Positions 17,729 to 27,252 are shown, numbered from the stretch's first letter. The stretch is DNA of 64,000 nt from Phycisphaeraceae bacterium (GCA_020639195.1 JACKHB010000006.1:197840-261839), one strand, 5' to 3'. Made by a program: numbers and translations. Notes: generated by a model not told the origin, from the sequence alone.

Positions 17729-19281
17729 GCGGCGTCCTCCAGGCGGCGGTCGATGAGGGCGCGGATGCTCGTGGGCCGGAACGTCACCGCCACGCTCTCG
17801 CCGTCGTACTCGACGGACGCGACCAGGAGGCGGATGAGCCGCTGCTGCTCGCGCGGGGAGAGGCCCTGCCAGAGCCCGTCGAAGTCGGCGAACGCCTCCT
17901 CGGCCTCGGCGCGGGAGATGGCCTCGCGCTCGAGCTCGGCGATCCGGCCCGCGAGTTCCGGCAACCGTCGCTCGGCCCCGGCGATCCGCTCGTGCAGCTC
18001 GGCGGTGCGCGGGGTGTCGCTGCCCGTGAGCCGGCGCAGCTCGCGGTGGTGGCGGTCGATCTCAGCGCGGAGCCCGTCGCGCTCCTCGACGAGGGTGTCG
18101 AGCTCTGCGCGGACCGCCGACTGGGCCTCGGCCAACACCCGCCCGAGGAGGGCCTTGTCGCCCGCGAGACGGCGGACCTCTTCCACGACGACGCGCTCGA
18201 TCTCGCCCGCCGGGAGCGTGGCCGAGGGGCAGGCGGCGCTGCCGCTCTTGATGGCGCGCACGCAGCGGTAGTAGCGGTGCGCCCGGCCCTTGCGGCTGCC
18301 GGTGAATGTGTGCGTCATGGCGCACCCGCAACGCTTGCAGCGGAGCAGGCCGCGGAGGAGTGCCCCGTGCTTGTTGCGGGCCTCGGCCCCGCCGCCGCGG
18401 CCGTGGGCGCGGAGCTGGGCCTGCACGGCGTCGAAGAGCGCGGGCTCGACGATCGCCTCGTGCTCGCCGTGGTAGAGCTCGCCCTTGTGGGCCACCTTGC
18501 CGGCGTAGACGGGGTTGGTCAGGAGCACGTGGAGCGTGGCCTTGTCGAAGGGGCGGCCGCCCAGCGCCTTGCCTTTCTTCGTCACGCGCTTCTTGTTGAC
18601 CCATCCGCGGCGGGCGAGCTCATTGACCACGGGGAGCAGCGAGCCCTTGTCGAGGTACATGCGGAAGATCTCGCGGACCCGCGCCGCCTCGGCCGCGTTG
18701 ACCACGAGGCGGGGGCTCGGGCCGCTCCGGTCCACGTCGTAGCCGAGGACGGGCACGCCGCCGGCCCACTTGCCGCGGCGCTTCTGGGCGGCGATCTTGT
18801 CGCGGATGCGCTCGCCGATGATCTCGCGCTCGAACTGGGCGAAGGAGAGGAGGATGTTGAGCGTGAGTCGGCCCATCGAGCTGGTGGTGTTGAACTGCTG
18901 GGTGACGGAGACGAAGGAGACGCCGCGGCGCTCGAAGCTCTCCATGATGCGGCCGAAGTCCAGGAGCGAGCGGCTGAGCCGGTCCACCTTGTAGACCACG
19001 ACGCAGTCGATCTTGTCGTTGTCAATGTCGCGGAGGAGGCGTTCGAGGGCGGGCCGCTCCATGCTGCCGCCGCTGAAGCCCCCGTCGTCGTAGCGGTCGG
19101 GCAGGCAGACCCAGCCCTCGGCTTTCTGGCTGGCGATGAACGCCTCGCCCGCCTCTCGCTGGGCGTCGAGGGAGTTGAACTCCTGGTCGAGGCCCTCTTC
19201 GCTGGACTTGCGGGTGTAGACGGCGCAGCGGATCTGCTGAGGAGCGATCGCCTCGCGCTCGGTCCGTCGCCGGCGACTCAT
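17725..19281 (-). CDS. Large serine recombinase, module 1
   Basis: A 518-residue site-specific recombinase. The N-terminal resolvase domain has the catalytic serine in YTRKSSEEG, DAQREAGEAFIASQ, and the active-site arginines in VVYKVDRLSRSL and FEREIIGERIRDK. The recombinase domain follows (PVLGYDVDRSG), then a zinc ribbon with CKRCGCAMTH and a downstream CPS, and a coiled coil near 360-430. Such enzymes integrate and excise phages and islands. The gene overlaps both neighbours by 4 bases. A paralogue sits in the opposite orientation at 58852-60447. Confidence 0.94.
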   Translation of the reverse strand: MSRRRRTEREAIAPQQIRCAVYTRKSSEEGLDQEFNSLDAQREAGEAFIASQKAEGWVCLPDRYDDGGFSGGSMERPALERLLRDIDNDKIDCVVVYKVDRLSRSLLDFGRIMESFERRGVSFVSVTQQFNTTSSMGRLTLNILLSFAQFEREIIGERIRDKIAAQKRRGKWAGGVPVLGYDVDRSGPSPRLVVNAAEAARVREIFRMYLDKGSLLPVVNELARRGWVNKKRVTKKGKALGGRPFDKATLHVLLTNPVYAGKVAHKGELYHGEHEAIVEPALFDAVQAQLRAHGRGGGAEARNKHGALLRGLLRCKRCGCAMTHTFTGSRKGRAHRYYRCVRAIKSGSAACPSATLPAGEIERVVVEEVRRLAGDKALLGRVLAEAQSAVRAELDTLVEERDGLRAEIDRHHRELRRLTGSDTPRTAELHERIAGAERRLPELAGRIAELEREAISRAEAEEAFADFDGLWQGLSPREQQRLIRLLVASVEYDGESVAVTFRPTSIRALIDRRLEDAA

Positions 19282-19787
19282 CGCTCCTCTCCAAGGCGGA
19301 AGAACCTGAATCCGTTGATGTGGCTGCCCGTGATCCTCTTCGCAACGGCGCTGAGCGTGCGGTAGCGTTCACCCTCCCACTCGAAGCCGTCCGATCGCAC
19401 GACGACCCGGATGGTGCGGCCCTTGTACTCGCGCACGATCGCCGAGCCCACCGACGGCACGCGCGGATCTTCGTGGGGGTCGTCATGATTCTCGCTGAGG
19501 CTGCGGTGCGCGGTGGTCGGCGGACCCGGCTGCGGCGGGCAGACCAGGGTCTTGGGCGCCATGACCCGCACCTGCGCGTCGTCGGCGAGTTCCTCGGCGC
19601 GGCGTCGGGCGCGCTCGGTCAGGTCCCCCTCGGCGTCGGCCTGGAGGCGCCAGGCGATCTTGCGGACCAGGTAGGCCCGGTGGCGGGTGCGGCACGGGTA
19701 GCCGTGCAGCGCGGCGAAGCGCTCGGCGAGCTCCGAGGTGGTCATGCGCTGGAGGGCGTCGATCTGGTGGGCGATGGTCACGGGCAT
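19278..19787 (-). CDS. DUF2924 protein, recombinase module 1
   Basis: A 169-residue protein of the DUF2924 family, which is found next to serine recombinases in many bacterial mobile elements. It shows the family features TTSELAERFAALHGYPCRTRH, LVRKIAWRLQADAEGDL and, near the C-terminus, REYKGRTIRV followed by FEWEGERYRTLSAVAKRITG. The role is unknown; its constant coupling to the recombinase suggests it modulates integration or excision. It overlaps the recombinase start by 4 bases and matches the protein at 58346-58855 along its whole length. Confidence 0.88.
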   Translation of the reverse strand: MPVTIAHQIDALQRMTTSELAERFAALHGYPCRTRHRAYLVRKIAWRLQADAEGDLTERARRRAEELADDAQVRVMAPKTLVCPPQPGPPTTAHRSLSENHDDPHEDPRVPSVGSAIVREYKGRTIRVVVRSDGFEWEGERYRTLSAVAKRITGSHINGFRFFRLGEER

Positions 19788-19821
19788 GGCGGCTCCTTTT
19801 CATGACATCGAGACGCGGCCC

Positions 19822-20031
19822 CTAACCCGCGGGCCGCGGAGCCACACTGAGCCCGGGATCGGCGGACAGTTCAAGGCATGTGGGGGAGGATTCTGCGGGC
19901 TCGCCCCCGGGCGGGGATGTGCGCGCCCGGGCCAGGCGCACGGCTCGCACCAGGCCCCGCGCGAGGATGCGCTCGACCTCGCTCCGGCGCTCCTGCTCGG
20001 TCATGCTGTCGGGGTCGCGCGTCGCGTCCAT
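19822..20031 (-). CDS. Small conserved protein of recombinase module 1
   Basis: A 69-residue protein lying 34 bases upstream of the DUF2924 gene. It aligns end to end with the 65-residue protein at 58106-58303: both begin M-x-x-T-R-x-P-x-S-M-T, share ILARGLVRA, and end with LEL-S-x-D-x-x-LSV followed by RPAG. This conservation between two copies with diverged DNA indicates that both are real genes. I know no function. The start at 20031 (MDATRDPDSM) is chosen because it matches the paralogue. Confidence 0.65.
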   Translation of the reverse strand: MDATRDPDSMTEQERRSEVERILARGLVRAVRLARARTSPPGGEPAESSPTCLELSADPGLSVAPRPAG

Positions 20032-20128
20032 GCGTTTGCTCCGCGCGGCTTGGCCGCGCACTCCATGTTCGAGCGGCATCGCCCGCCCCGGCCCGGGCGC
20101 TGGCGCAGACCCATGCTCGGCCGATCGC

Positions 20129-20422
20129 TCACACGCCCGGCCGCGTGGTGGCGGTCATCAGGAACGCGTAGACGAACCTCGCGGCCTCGTCCGGGAGTTC
20201 CTTCCATCCACAGCAGCCGTGGCCCCTCCGCAGGGCCGACTCGGCGGCCAGTGCTTCTCGCATCGACAGCGTTCCGACCACGATGGCCCTGCCGGTCTGG
20301 TGGTTGAAGGAGTGCTCGCAGGCCAGGCGGTCCTTGGGGTCGGCGGCGACCCCGACGAACCAGCGGCCGAACTCGCCGCCGTTGGCCTCGATGTAGCCCT
20401 TGACCTTCTCGTACGCGTCCAT
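20129..20422 (-). CDS. Hypothetical small protein
   Basis: A 97-residue soluble protein, MDAYEKVKGYIEANGGEFGR at the start, with ADPKDRLACEHSFNH in the middle and GHGCCGWKELPDEAARFVYA near the end. An excellent Shine-Dalgarno (AGGAGGAG) lies just before the ATG. I do not recognise the family; proteins with this look turn up near GIY-YIG-type or phage accessory genes but that is not evidence enough for a function. It is divergent from the gene at 20507. Confidence 0.65.
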   Translation of the reverse strand: MDAYEKVKGYIEANGGEFGRWFVGVAADPKDRLACEHSFNHQTGRAIVVGTLSMREALAAESALRRGHGCCGWKELPDEAARFVYAFLMTATTRPGV

Positions 20423-20506
20423 GCGGCTCCTCCTGGATTCCCGCTCCCCCCCTCTTGATACGCAAACGGCGGCCGCGGGCCGGCCCGGCCCGTATCCTGC
20501 CCCGGC

Positions 20507-21490
20507 ATGACCACCACGGATGTCGCCGCCGCCGTTGAGAGCCTGCTCCGCTCCATCCCGGAGCGGTGGGCCGACTTTGATCACGACGAACTGAGCGCGG
20601 CGGAGCAGCGGGCGGTGTTCCTGCTGGTCGCCGCCGGGCTCGTCGAGCGACGGATCGGCGTCCGCGGCGAGTTCGCGGGTCAGGCCCCAGCGATCGAGTG
20701 CACCATCGACGCGACCGGCGAGTACGGCATCGTCGAGGCGCTGGAGCCCGTCGCCGCGGAGGTATGGACGGTGTGGGGCCCGGCCTACGCCGCGTGGAAG
20801 AAGGCCGGCGACGCCGGCGCCTCGACCCCCTTCCGCTTCACGAGGACGGGCCTTGACCGCTGGCGGCTGACCGAGCAGGGGGTGATCGCCCGCAACGACC
20901 TGGACATCGAAGCCCCCAGCCCGGGCGCCGCCGCCTTTGTGGGGAGCCGCCAGCGGGCGCTCGAGTTCGTCCTCCGGATCGGCCACCAGACCGACCGCCC
21001 ACCGGTCCGGGGCGAAGGACGGCTGGTTGAGATGAAGTCGGGCGGGGGGCAGGCCCGGGCCTCCGCTTCCCCGACACAGGTCTCGCTGGCGAACTCGCCC
21101 GATCTCGCGGCGGCCTTCCGCGACCTCGTGGTCCCCGCGCTCGCCAATGCCTTACGACAGGTCGAGGGCCGTCCCCGAGATCCCGCGGCTGGCACCGACG
21201 ACCGCGACGACGCCGACGACTCGGCCCAGGACACCGCCGCGCCCCCGGCTCTGACCGAGAACGAAGTCGCGGTCGTCAACACGCTCGCCAGATTCGACCC
21301 GAGCCGACTGGCATCGGCGGTGATGATCGAGTCCGAGATGGACGGCCCGGTCAGGCTCTCGCGGCGCACCATCCAGCCGATCGTGACCCGCCTCATCGAG
21401 CTGAGCCTCGCCGAACGACCCCGCGGTGATCGCAGTGGCGTCAGGCTCACCCTCGCCGGCCGACGCCTCGCGTCGAAGATTGCCGACTGA
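20507..21490 (+). CDS. Hypothetical winged-helix protein of the mobile element
   Basis: A 327-residue soluble protein. The N-terminal half is not assigned. The C-terminal 75 residues (TENEVAVVNTLARFDPSRLA, then RRTIQPIVTRLIELSLAERP and SGVRLTLAGRRLA) look like a winged helix-turn-helix DNA-binding domain, joined by an acidic linker (about 220-245) to the rest. It heads a run of rightward genes leading into excisionase, sigma-like and primase genes, so it may act in control of the element. The ATG at 20507 follows a 84-base divergent promoter gap. Confidence 0.6.
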   Translation: MTTTDVAAAVESLLRSIPERWADFDHDELSAAEQRAVFLLVAAGLVERRIGVRGEFAGQAPAIECTIDATGEYGIVEALEPVAAEVWTVWGPAYAAWKKAGDAGASTPFRFTRTGLDRWRLTEQGVIARNDLDIEAPSPGAAAFVGSRQRALEFVLRIGHQTDRPPVRGEGRLVEMKSGGGQARASASPTQVSLANSPDLAAAFRDLVVPALANALRQVEGRPRDPAAGTDDRDDADDSAQDTAAPPALTENEVAVVNTLARFDPSRLASAVMIESEMDGPVRLSRRTIQPIVTRLIELSLAERPRGDRSGVRLTLAGRRLASKIAD

Positions 21491-21551
21491 TTGCGCTTGC
21501 CCATGGACGGGGCTTCCTCTTCCTTGCGCCACCGTGCTCGATGGTTGCGGC

Positions 21552-21764
21552 ATGAACGAAAGCCGCCACCCCACCGAGCCGTTGCCGCTGCACGTCGCGG
21601 CCCGCTACCTGCGCGTCCCGGCGCGCTGGCTGCGTGAGGAGATCGAAGCCGGGCGTCTCCCTGCGCTGCGCGCGGGCCGGTCCATCCTCGTCCACGTCCC
21701 GACCGTCTCGGCGGCGCTCGCCGAGCGTGCCAAGGCCGAGCGCGCGGAAGGCGGTGCCGAATGA
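21552..21764 (+). CDS. Excisionase-type helix-turn-helix protein
   Basis: A 70-residue protein. PLHVAARYLRVPARWLREEI followed by EAGRLPALRAGRSILVHVPTV is the standard excisionase (MerR-like) DNA-binding fold that reads a two-helix head and a wing. Proteins of this kind bind att sites or small promoters in mobile elements. The ATG at 21552 is taken; a longer frame from 21426 has no match. Its stop overlaps the next gene by 4 bases (ATGA). Confidence 0.8.
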   Translation: MNESRHPTEPLPLHVAARYLRVPARWLREEIEAGRLPALRAGRSILVHVPTVSAALAERAKAERAEGGAE

Positions 21765-22309
21765 GCACGGCCACCGTCCACCCGGTCTCGCGCTCCCCCG
21801 TTCGGGGGTGCCCCGCGGACCCAGTCTTCGATGACCTTGACCTCGACCGAGTCCGGGCGATCGCGCATCGCCAGGCGTGCCGGCTCACCGGGCGCAAGCG
21901 CCTCGACGAGGACGGGCGCGACCTGCGCGCCGAGCTTGTGCTCGCGGCGCTGGAGCGTTGGCCTCGCTACCAGCCGGAGCGCGGCCGGCCGATGGCGTTC
22001 CTCGCGATCAGCATGGCCAATCACGGACGGTCGGTCCTCCGCCGCCAGGGCGCCGCCAAGCGCGGCGGGAACACCGTCACCGTCAGCGTGAGCGAGGTCG
22101 CGCCGAATGAGCTGTGCGCGCCCGGCCGCAGCCGCCAGGAACTCGCCGACCTCGCCCACGACGTCCGCCTCGCCGTCGAGGACCTGCCGCCCGACCTTGC
22201 CTCCGTCTGCCGCGAGTCCCTCGGTGGCCAGCGCACCTCGCTCGGCGACGCCGCGCCGGCGCTGCGCGAGCGGTTCACGGCCCTCAACCTCCAGGAGTAT
22301 CTGCCGTGA
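21761..22309 (+). CDS. Sigma-70-like region protein of the mobile element
   Basis: A 182-residue protein with a layout like the first part of a sigma factor: LDRVRAIAHRQACRLTGRKR, then DLRAELVLAALERWPRYQPE and AFLAISMANHGRSVLRRQGA, which resembles sigma region 2, and a helical C-terminus with LPPDLASVCRESLGGQRTSL. It is shorter and less certain than the ECF factor at 10633-11142. Many phage-like elements carry such factors to drive late genes. It overlaps the excisionase-type gene and the next broken gene by 4 bases each. Confidence 0.6.
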   Translation: MSTATVHPVSRSPVRGCPADPVFDDLDLDRVRAIAHRQACRLTGRKRLDEDGRDLRAELVLAALERWPRYQPERGRPMAFLAISMANHGRSVLRRQGAAKRGGNTVTVSVSEVAPNELCAPGRSRQELADLAHDVRLAVEDLPPDLASVCRESLGGQRTSLGDAAPALRERFTALNLQEYLP

Positions 22310-22871
22310 CAAACGCCCCGCGTCCCTCATCGCGCCCCGCGTCTCGCGGCACCGAGCCCCCAGCTTCCGCCGCACCCCGCCGCCCCTGGCAGCCCAAGCC
22401 GCGCGTCTACCTCGCTGGCAAGATCGCCGGCGGCGGCGACTGGCGCGAGCCGCTGGTCCCCGGGTACCGAGCCCTTCGGCTGCCTGATCGACTATGGGCG
22501 CTTCGTCTTCGTCGGACCCCACTTCGTCCCTTCCGCGGCTGCCCCACGGCGGGTGGGCAGCTTTATCGGCGTCGAGCAGCCGCTTCGACGGCGTCTGCCC
22601 TGGCGCCCAGCCGCGCTGGCTGGTGCCGCCGCTTGCCTGGAGTGGATCAGCGCTGCACCTCTTCTTCTGCTGGATCGACGACGACAGCTGCCACGCCACG
22701 CTCACCGAGCTCGGCTGGCAGCGCACCTGCTCGGCCTGCCCGTCTACATCGCCTCGCGCACGGCGGCCTCGGAGATGGACCTCTGGTTCATCCGCCACTG
22801 CCCGCGGACCATGGCCCGCGAGCACGCCTGGCCTCCGAGGGGCTGGCCCACGCCCTGGCGTGGAGGTGGCG
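22306..22871 (+). pseudogene. Frameshifted nucleoside 2-deoxyribosyltransferase-like gene
   Basis: Pieces of one protein appear in different frames. From the GTG at 22306 the frame gives KPRVYLAGKIAGGGDWRE; the frame then changes and gives LIDYGRFVFVGPHFVP; then LFFCWIDDDSCHATLTELGW; then VYIASRTAASEMDLWFIRHC. In order these match the nucleoside 2-deoxyribosyltransferase fold often found in phages (YLAG-K-I at the start, an Asp-rich WID centre and a terminal LWF). At least three frame changes are needed. Either the gene has decayed or the sequence has indel errors. The GTG overlaps the previous stop, so the gene was once coupled. Confidence 0.6.
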
Positions 22872-25146
22872 ATGCTCAGCCAGAGCCAGGCCGCCGCCGA
22901 TACACCGACGCCGGGCTGTGGTCCTGCCTGCGGAAAGTGCCGGGCGACACCAGCGCGTCGCCCTGCGCACCTGGAAGCCCTACCAGTCACGCCCGCCGAC
23001 GCGCAGGAGCTCGCCGCGTGGTTCTGGCGGGCGGGCGCGCGACCTGTGCGTGGTGTGCGCGCAGTCCGGCAACCTGGAGACTATCGACTTCGACCTCGAC
23101 GGCGAGGCCTTCGAGCCTTAGGCGGGGCGGTCGAGGCCGCGGCGCCCGGGCTGGTCGGGCGGCTGGTCATTGAGTCCACGCCCTCGGGCGGCCGGCATGT
23201 GGCCTACCGCTGCGAGGCACCCGTCGGCGGCAGCGCCAAGCTCGCGAGCAAGCGCATCAAGGCCAACGGCCCGGTGGAGCTGGTGGTCGGCGCGAAGGCG
23301 TACCGCCCGCGCCGTGATGCCGAGGGCCGCTGGCACGTCATGGTGACCACCATCGAGACGCGGGGCGAGGGGGGCGTGTTCCTGTGCGCACCCTCGGAGG
23401 GCTACGAGCTGGTGCAGGGCGACCTCTGCACGCCGCCGGTCCCTCACGGCCGACGAGCGCGATGTGCTCAGTGCGCCCGCGCCTCGACGAACCCCCGGCG
23501 GAAGGTGGTCGACGGGACCGCGGCGCCCGGCAGGCTTGCGGCGAAACGATGCTGCGCTCCGGCGACGACTTCAACACGCGGGCGACGTGCGCGGGTCCTG
23601 CGAGCGCACGGCTGGCGGCTGGTCCACCCCGGGGACAACGAGCACTGGTGCAGGCCGGGCAAGGAGCACGGCACGAGCGCCACGCTCAGGGGCGGCGTGT
23701 TCTACGTGTTCTCGAACAACGCACCGCCCTTCGAGGCCCAGAAGGGCTACGCGCACTTCGCGGTGTACGCGCTGCTCGAGCACGGCGGCGACTTCGCGGC
23801 CGCGGCGTCGGCGCTGCGGGCGCGCGGGTACGGCGCGCAGGAGCCCGCCGGGGACGTGGACCTGTCGGCCTTCTCCGCCGCGCGACAGGACCATACGCCG
23901 GCCCCCGGCCCGCCCGACCCCGGCCCCGTGCCACCGTCGCTCCTGCGCGTGCCGGGGTTCGTGGGCGAGGTGATGGACCACTGCCTGGCGACCGCCCCCT
24001 ATCCGAACCCGACGCTCGCCTTCTGCGGGGCGCTGGCGCTGCAGGCCTTTCTTGCCGGGCGCAAGGTCCGCGACCCGGGCGACAACCGCACCAACCTATA
24101 CCTGCTCGGCCTGGCGCACCGGCGGCGGCAAGGATCATCGTGCCGGCTCAACACCCGCATCCTCCACGAGGCGGGCTCTGGCCGACTGCCTCGGCGAGCG
24201 CTTCCGCCAGCGGCGAGGGGATCCAGGACGCGCTCTTCCAGACGCCCGCCATGCTCTTCCAGACTGACGAGATCGACGGCTGCTCCGGTCGATCAACCGG
24301 CCAAGGACGCCCGCCACGAGGCCATCATGAGCACGCTACTGACCATGTACTCCTCCGCGAGCGGCGTGTTCCTTTGCGCCGCAAGGCGGGCAAGGAGTCG
24401 CCGGGCGTCACCGGACCAGCCCTGCTCTGGTCGTCTTCGGCACCGCCATCCCCAACCACTACTACCGAGGCGTTGTCCGATGCATCTCACCAACGGCTTC
24501 TTCGCCCGCATGATCATCCTCGAGTCTGGTCTCGCGTGGCGAGGGACAGGAGCCGAGCATCCGCGTGCTGCCTGCGGGTGCTGGAGACTGCCAAGTGGTG
24601 GGCCGCGCGCTGCCGGGCGCTGGCAACCTGCTGAGCACCCCACCCCCGCGTCGTCGTCACATGGAGGCGGCCAAAGTGTTGCTGGTGGGCGTGCGCCGGG
24701 AGGCAGAGGCCGAGTACACCCGCGCTGAGGGGGCGCAGGACGCGGTCGGAACGACCGTCTGGGGGCGCGTGAGCGAGCAGGTGCGCAAACTGGCCCTGCT
24801 GCACGCGGTCAGCGCCCGGCCGGCCGAGCCGGAGATCGGCGCCGACGCCGTACGCTGGGCGTCGGCGCTGGTGATGCACCAGACGAGGCGGATGCTGTTC
24901 ATGGCGGCCGGCCACGTGGCCGAGAGCCCCTTCCACGCCGACTGCCTGCGGCTGATCAAGAAGCTGCGGGAGGCGCCGGGGCGCCGCCTCCCGCACAGCG
25001 TGCTGCTCAAGCGGATGAAGCTCCGGGCCAAGGACTTCGGCGACCTCGTCGAGACGCTGGCGCAGCGCGGCGACATCGAGGTCCGGACGACGCCGCGCGC
25101 GGGCAGCCCGGTCGTCGAGTACGAGCTGGTCGGGGGTGACGAGTGA
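22872..25146 (+). pseudogene. Frameshifted primase/helicase (DUF3987-type) replication gene
   Basis: One long replication protein is split by many frameshifts. In order: AAADTYTDAGL-like start, NLETIDFDLDGEAFE (primase-polymerase acidic site), then IESTPSGGRHVAYRCEA and GPVELVVGAKAYRPRRDAEG, later AHGWRLVHPGDNEHWCRPGK and AHFAVYALLEHGGDFAAAAS, then PNPTLAFCGALALQAFLAGR typical of DUF3987 helicase-like domains, a fragment near ALFQTPAMLFQTDEIDG (ATPase), and an intact C-terminal frame from about 24660 with RRMLFMAAGHVAES. Ten or so frame changes lie between 22.9 and 24.7 kb, while both flanks are intact. Confidence 0.65.
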
Positions 25147-25166
25147 ACAGTGGGGCGCGTCCAGGG

Positions 25167-25418
25167 GGTGAAACCTGCGGTGAAACGAGGGTGAAACCTG
25201 GGGAAACCAGCCCGCCGGAGCCAGGTCAGGTTTCTCTCGATTCACCCTGGTTTCACCCCCCGAGGGTGAAACGTGATACGGGGCGCAAGTACAGGAATAT
25301 CAACAACTTCTCTCTCCATTCCCCTCTCCATTCACCCTTTCACCCCCACCCCCTCGCGCGCCGCGGATTCCGCGCATTTGTGCGCGCGAGGGGGGTGAAG
25401 GGTGAAAGGTGAAACCTG
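25167..25418. repeat. GGTGAAAC repeat cluster around an AT-rich patch, possible replication origin
   Basis: Copies of GGTGAAAC(C/G) occur on the top strand at 25167, 25179, 25190, 25265 and 25409, with shorter forms at 25394 and 25401. The reverse form GGTTTCACC is at 25249, with TTCACCC/TTTCACCC forms at 25240, 25331 and 25338. Between the two groups lies the most AT-rich stretch of the region (25287-25325, including GGAATATCAACAACTTC). Clustered short repeats beside an AT-rich patch, directly after a primase/helicase gene, resemble iterons of a replication origin. A small open frame (25143-25412, start overlapping the previous stop) crosses it and encodes repeated Gly-Glu-Thr, so a coding explanation is also possible. 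Confidence 0.5.
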
Positions 25419-25517
25419 GGCCGAGCGGGTCCTCCGCCCAGCAATCTTCGTGCCATGCGACGCGGGAACAGCCGCGAAAGTAGACAGACACCAGATAACG
25501 CGACAAGGAGTGTCCGA

Positions 25518-26294
25518 ATGCGACCAACCATCGATGACGTGCTGCTCTGCCGCCTCACCGGGGAGCTCTGGGCGGTCTTCGTCCCGTGGCGCAGGCCGTG
25601 GACCGGCGGCGGGCCTGCGGCGGTGTACTTCGCCCAACGGGACTTTCGCGCGGGGGCCGGCCTGCGCTGGCGGCACAGCGGGCGCGACCGTGACGAGCGC
25701 GACGACTACATCGCGGCTCTCGGTCGGCTGGAGCGCGCCGGGCTCCTGCGCCGGCGGGTCGAGCGGACCAAGGTCGTCGCCGTTCAGTTGGAGGAAGAGG
25801 GGATCGAGCGCGCGTGCGCCCTGGCCCGCGCGCCGGGCTGGCGCGCCGGGCGGGAGGTCTGCGAGCTGCTCGCCCGGCACGAGGGCGTCGAGGAGCGGGG
25901 TCTGCGATGGGTGCCGGAGTGGCTCATGGCCGGCACGCCGCCCCATTGGAAGGGCTGCGTCGGCGAGGCCGGCCGCGAGAACCATCAACGGCTGGCGACG
26001 CTCGAGGCTCGGGCGATCCCCGCCCTGGTCCGCGGGTGGCTGGAGAGCGCGGCCGACCTGCACGGCCGGGTGTGGTACACGCTCACGGACGCGGGCCGGG
26101 CAGCGCTGGAAGGCCCGGAGCCGGACGAGGTGAGCGGCATCGAGAGGGACGAGGAGTGCGACCTGGCCTGGCGCGAGGCCGCCCACGCGATGTACACCCG
26201 CATGGCCACCGCCCCGCGGTCCGAGCGCGAGATCGGCCTGCTGCCCATGTCCGCCAGCATCTGTCTCGCAGCCGCGTCGAAGTGCCACCGGTGA
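25518..26294 (+). CDS. Hypothetical protein of the mobile element
   Basis: A 258-residue soluble protein with no family I recognise. It begins MRPTIDDVLLCRLTGELWAV, contains RDERDDYIAALGRLERAGLL followed by RRRVERTKVVAVQLEEEG, which looks like a winged-helix recognition helix and wing, and ends in a region rich in Arg and Glu (WREAAHAMYTRM). It may be a DNA-binding accessory protein. The ATG at 25518 with AAGGAG 9 bases upstream is chosen over an in-frame ATG at 25455. Confidence 0.6.
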   Translation: MRPTIDDVLLCRLTGELWAVFVPWRRPWTGGGPAAVYFAQRDFRAGAGLRWRHSGRDRDERDDYIAALGRLERAGLLRRRVERTKVVAVQLEEEGIERACALARAPGWRAGREVCELLARHEGVEERGLRWVPEWLMAGTPPHWKGCVGEAGRENHQRLATLEARAIPALVRGWLESAADLHGRVWYTLTDAGRAALEGPEPDEVSGIERDEECDLAWREAAHAMYTRMATAPRSEREIGLLPMSASICLAAASKCHR

Positions 26295-26533
26295 GCGCCG
26301 GGGCCCGGCCCGCGACGGTGGCCACGTGGCCAACGGGCCGCCCGGTTGGCCCCGGTCCTACGCCTTCGGCGAGAGGACGCGACGTGGGCCGCCCTGGGCC
26401 GCGACGTGGCGAGGCGGGCGGACCCGGCGTGGGCGGGGGGCGTGCGGATGCATCGGCTCGGGGCGTCGCGGCGCCGACGCGGCCAGCGCGGGGCGTCCAA
26501 TCGGCTACCTTGCTCCTCGGGAGATGACCCACC
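26295..26533. other. GC-rich gap without a confident gene
   Basis: These 239 bases follow the hypothetical gene at 25518. A GTG at 26291 overlaps its stop (GTGA) and opens a 78-residue frame rich in Gly, Arg and Pro, and another frame gives EDATWAALGRDVARRADPAW, which looks more protein-like. A frameshifted small gene is possible, but I do not call one. Confidence 0.3.
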
Positions 26534-27244
26534 GTGGTGGACAGGTGCAGCTTCTTCGTGAAGGGTTCCCCGGCGACGTTCTCCACGCGCCGCGAGGCGG
26601 CTTGGCGGCGGGATCTCCTGGCCGCGCCGCCCCCATGCCTCGCCGGCCTGGAGCAGGGCGTGTCGCTCGACTTCGCGCTCGCGTCCGACGCGGTCAACGG
26701 CCGGCTGTTCGATCTGGACAACCTCTGCGAGGTGGTCTTCTCGGCGCTCGTGGGCGGACACGGGTGGTTCGGGAGCGGGCGGCCCGGCATCCGATGGTGG
26801 TCCGCGACGCGGCGACTCGCTCGGCCGACGGGGTGCGCGGTGACGATCCACGCTGAGCGCGCCGACCGACGGCCGTCGGCTCCGCCGCTCGCGTCGGGCG
26901 TCTACCCGGGTCCGCTCCCGAGGAACGCTCGCGATCCGGAGTTGGCGGCGTGGGCGGCGTCAATCCCCGTCTGCCGGGGCGATGGCGGCCGATGGTCGCT
27001 ACGCATCGAGTTCGGGGGAGCGATCAACATCGGCGACATCGCGACCGGCCGCGTCAAGGCAGTGATCGACTGTCTGTACCCTTGGCTGGGCGGGAACCGC
27101 GGATCGCCGGAGGATCACAGGATCTTCGCGCTGTTCGTGGAGCAAGAGGCGGTGGGCGTGCCACACGGCTCGGTGGCAATCTCGCTGTGGGCTCTCGCCG
27201 AAGAAACACCCGCGACGGGCATCACGGGTGAGGGAGACGCATGA
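26534..27244 (+). CDS. Possible RusA-like Holliday junction resolvase
   Basis: A 236-residue protein starting at a GTG. NGRLFDLDNLCEVVFSALVG near residue 55 resembles the RusA motif D-x-DN-x-x-K/C-x-x-x-D/S-A-L, and a second segment, GRVKAVIDCLYPWLGGNRGS with PEDHRIFALFVEQEAVG, fits the later part of RusA where the nascent chain D...v acids lie. RusA cuts Holliday junctions and is common in phages, which suits the element context. The match is to motifs only, and the protein is longer than typical RusA (about 120 residues). It converges with the next gene. Confidence 0.4.
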   Translation: MVDRCSFFVKGSPATFSTRREAAWRRDLLAAPPPCLAGLEQGVSLDFALASDAVNGRLFDLDNLCEVVFSALVGGHGWFGSGRPGIRWWSATRRLARPTGCAVTIHAERADRRPSAPPLASGVYPGPLPRNARDPELAAWAASIPVCRGDGGRWSLRIEFGGAINIGDIATGRVKAVIDCLYPWLGGNRGSPEDHRIFALFVEQEAVGVPHGSVAISLWALAEETPATGITGEGDA

Positions 27245-27252
27245 AGCGCCGC

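Noticed and set aside
25143..25412. A small frame (GTG start, 89 residues) starting in the stop of the primase gene.
   Set aside because: Its text is mostly the translated GGTGAAAC repeats and a random tail; I treat the region as a repeat array, though a coding role cannot be ruled out.
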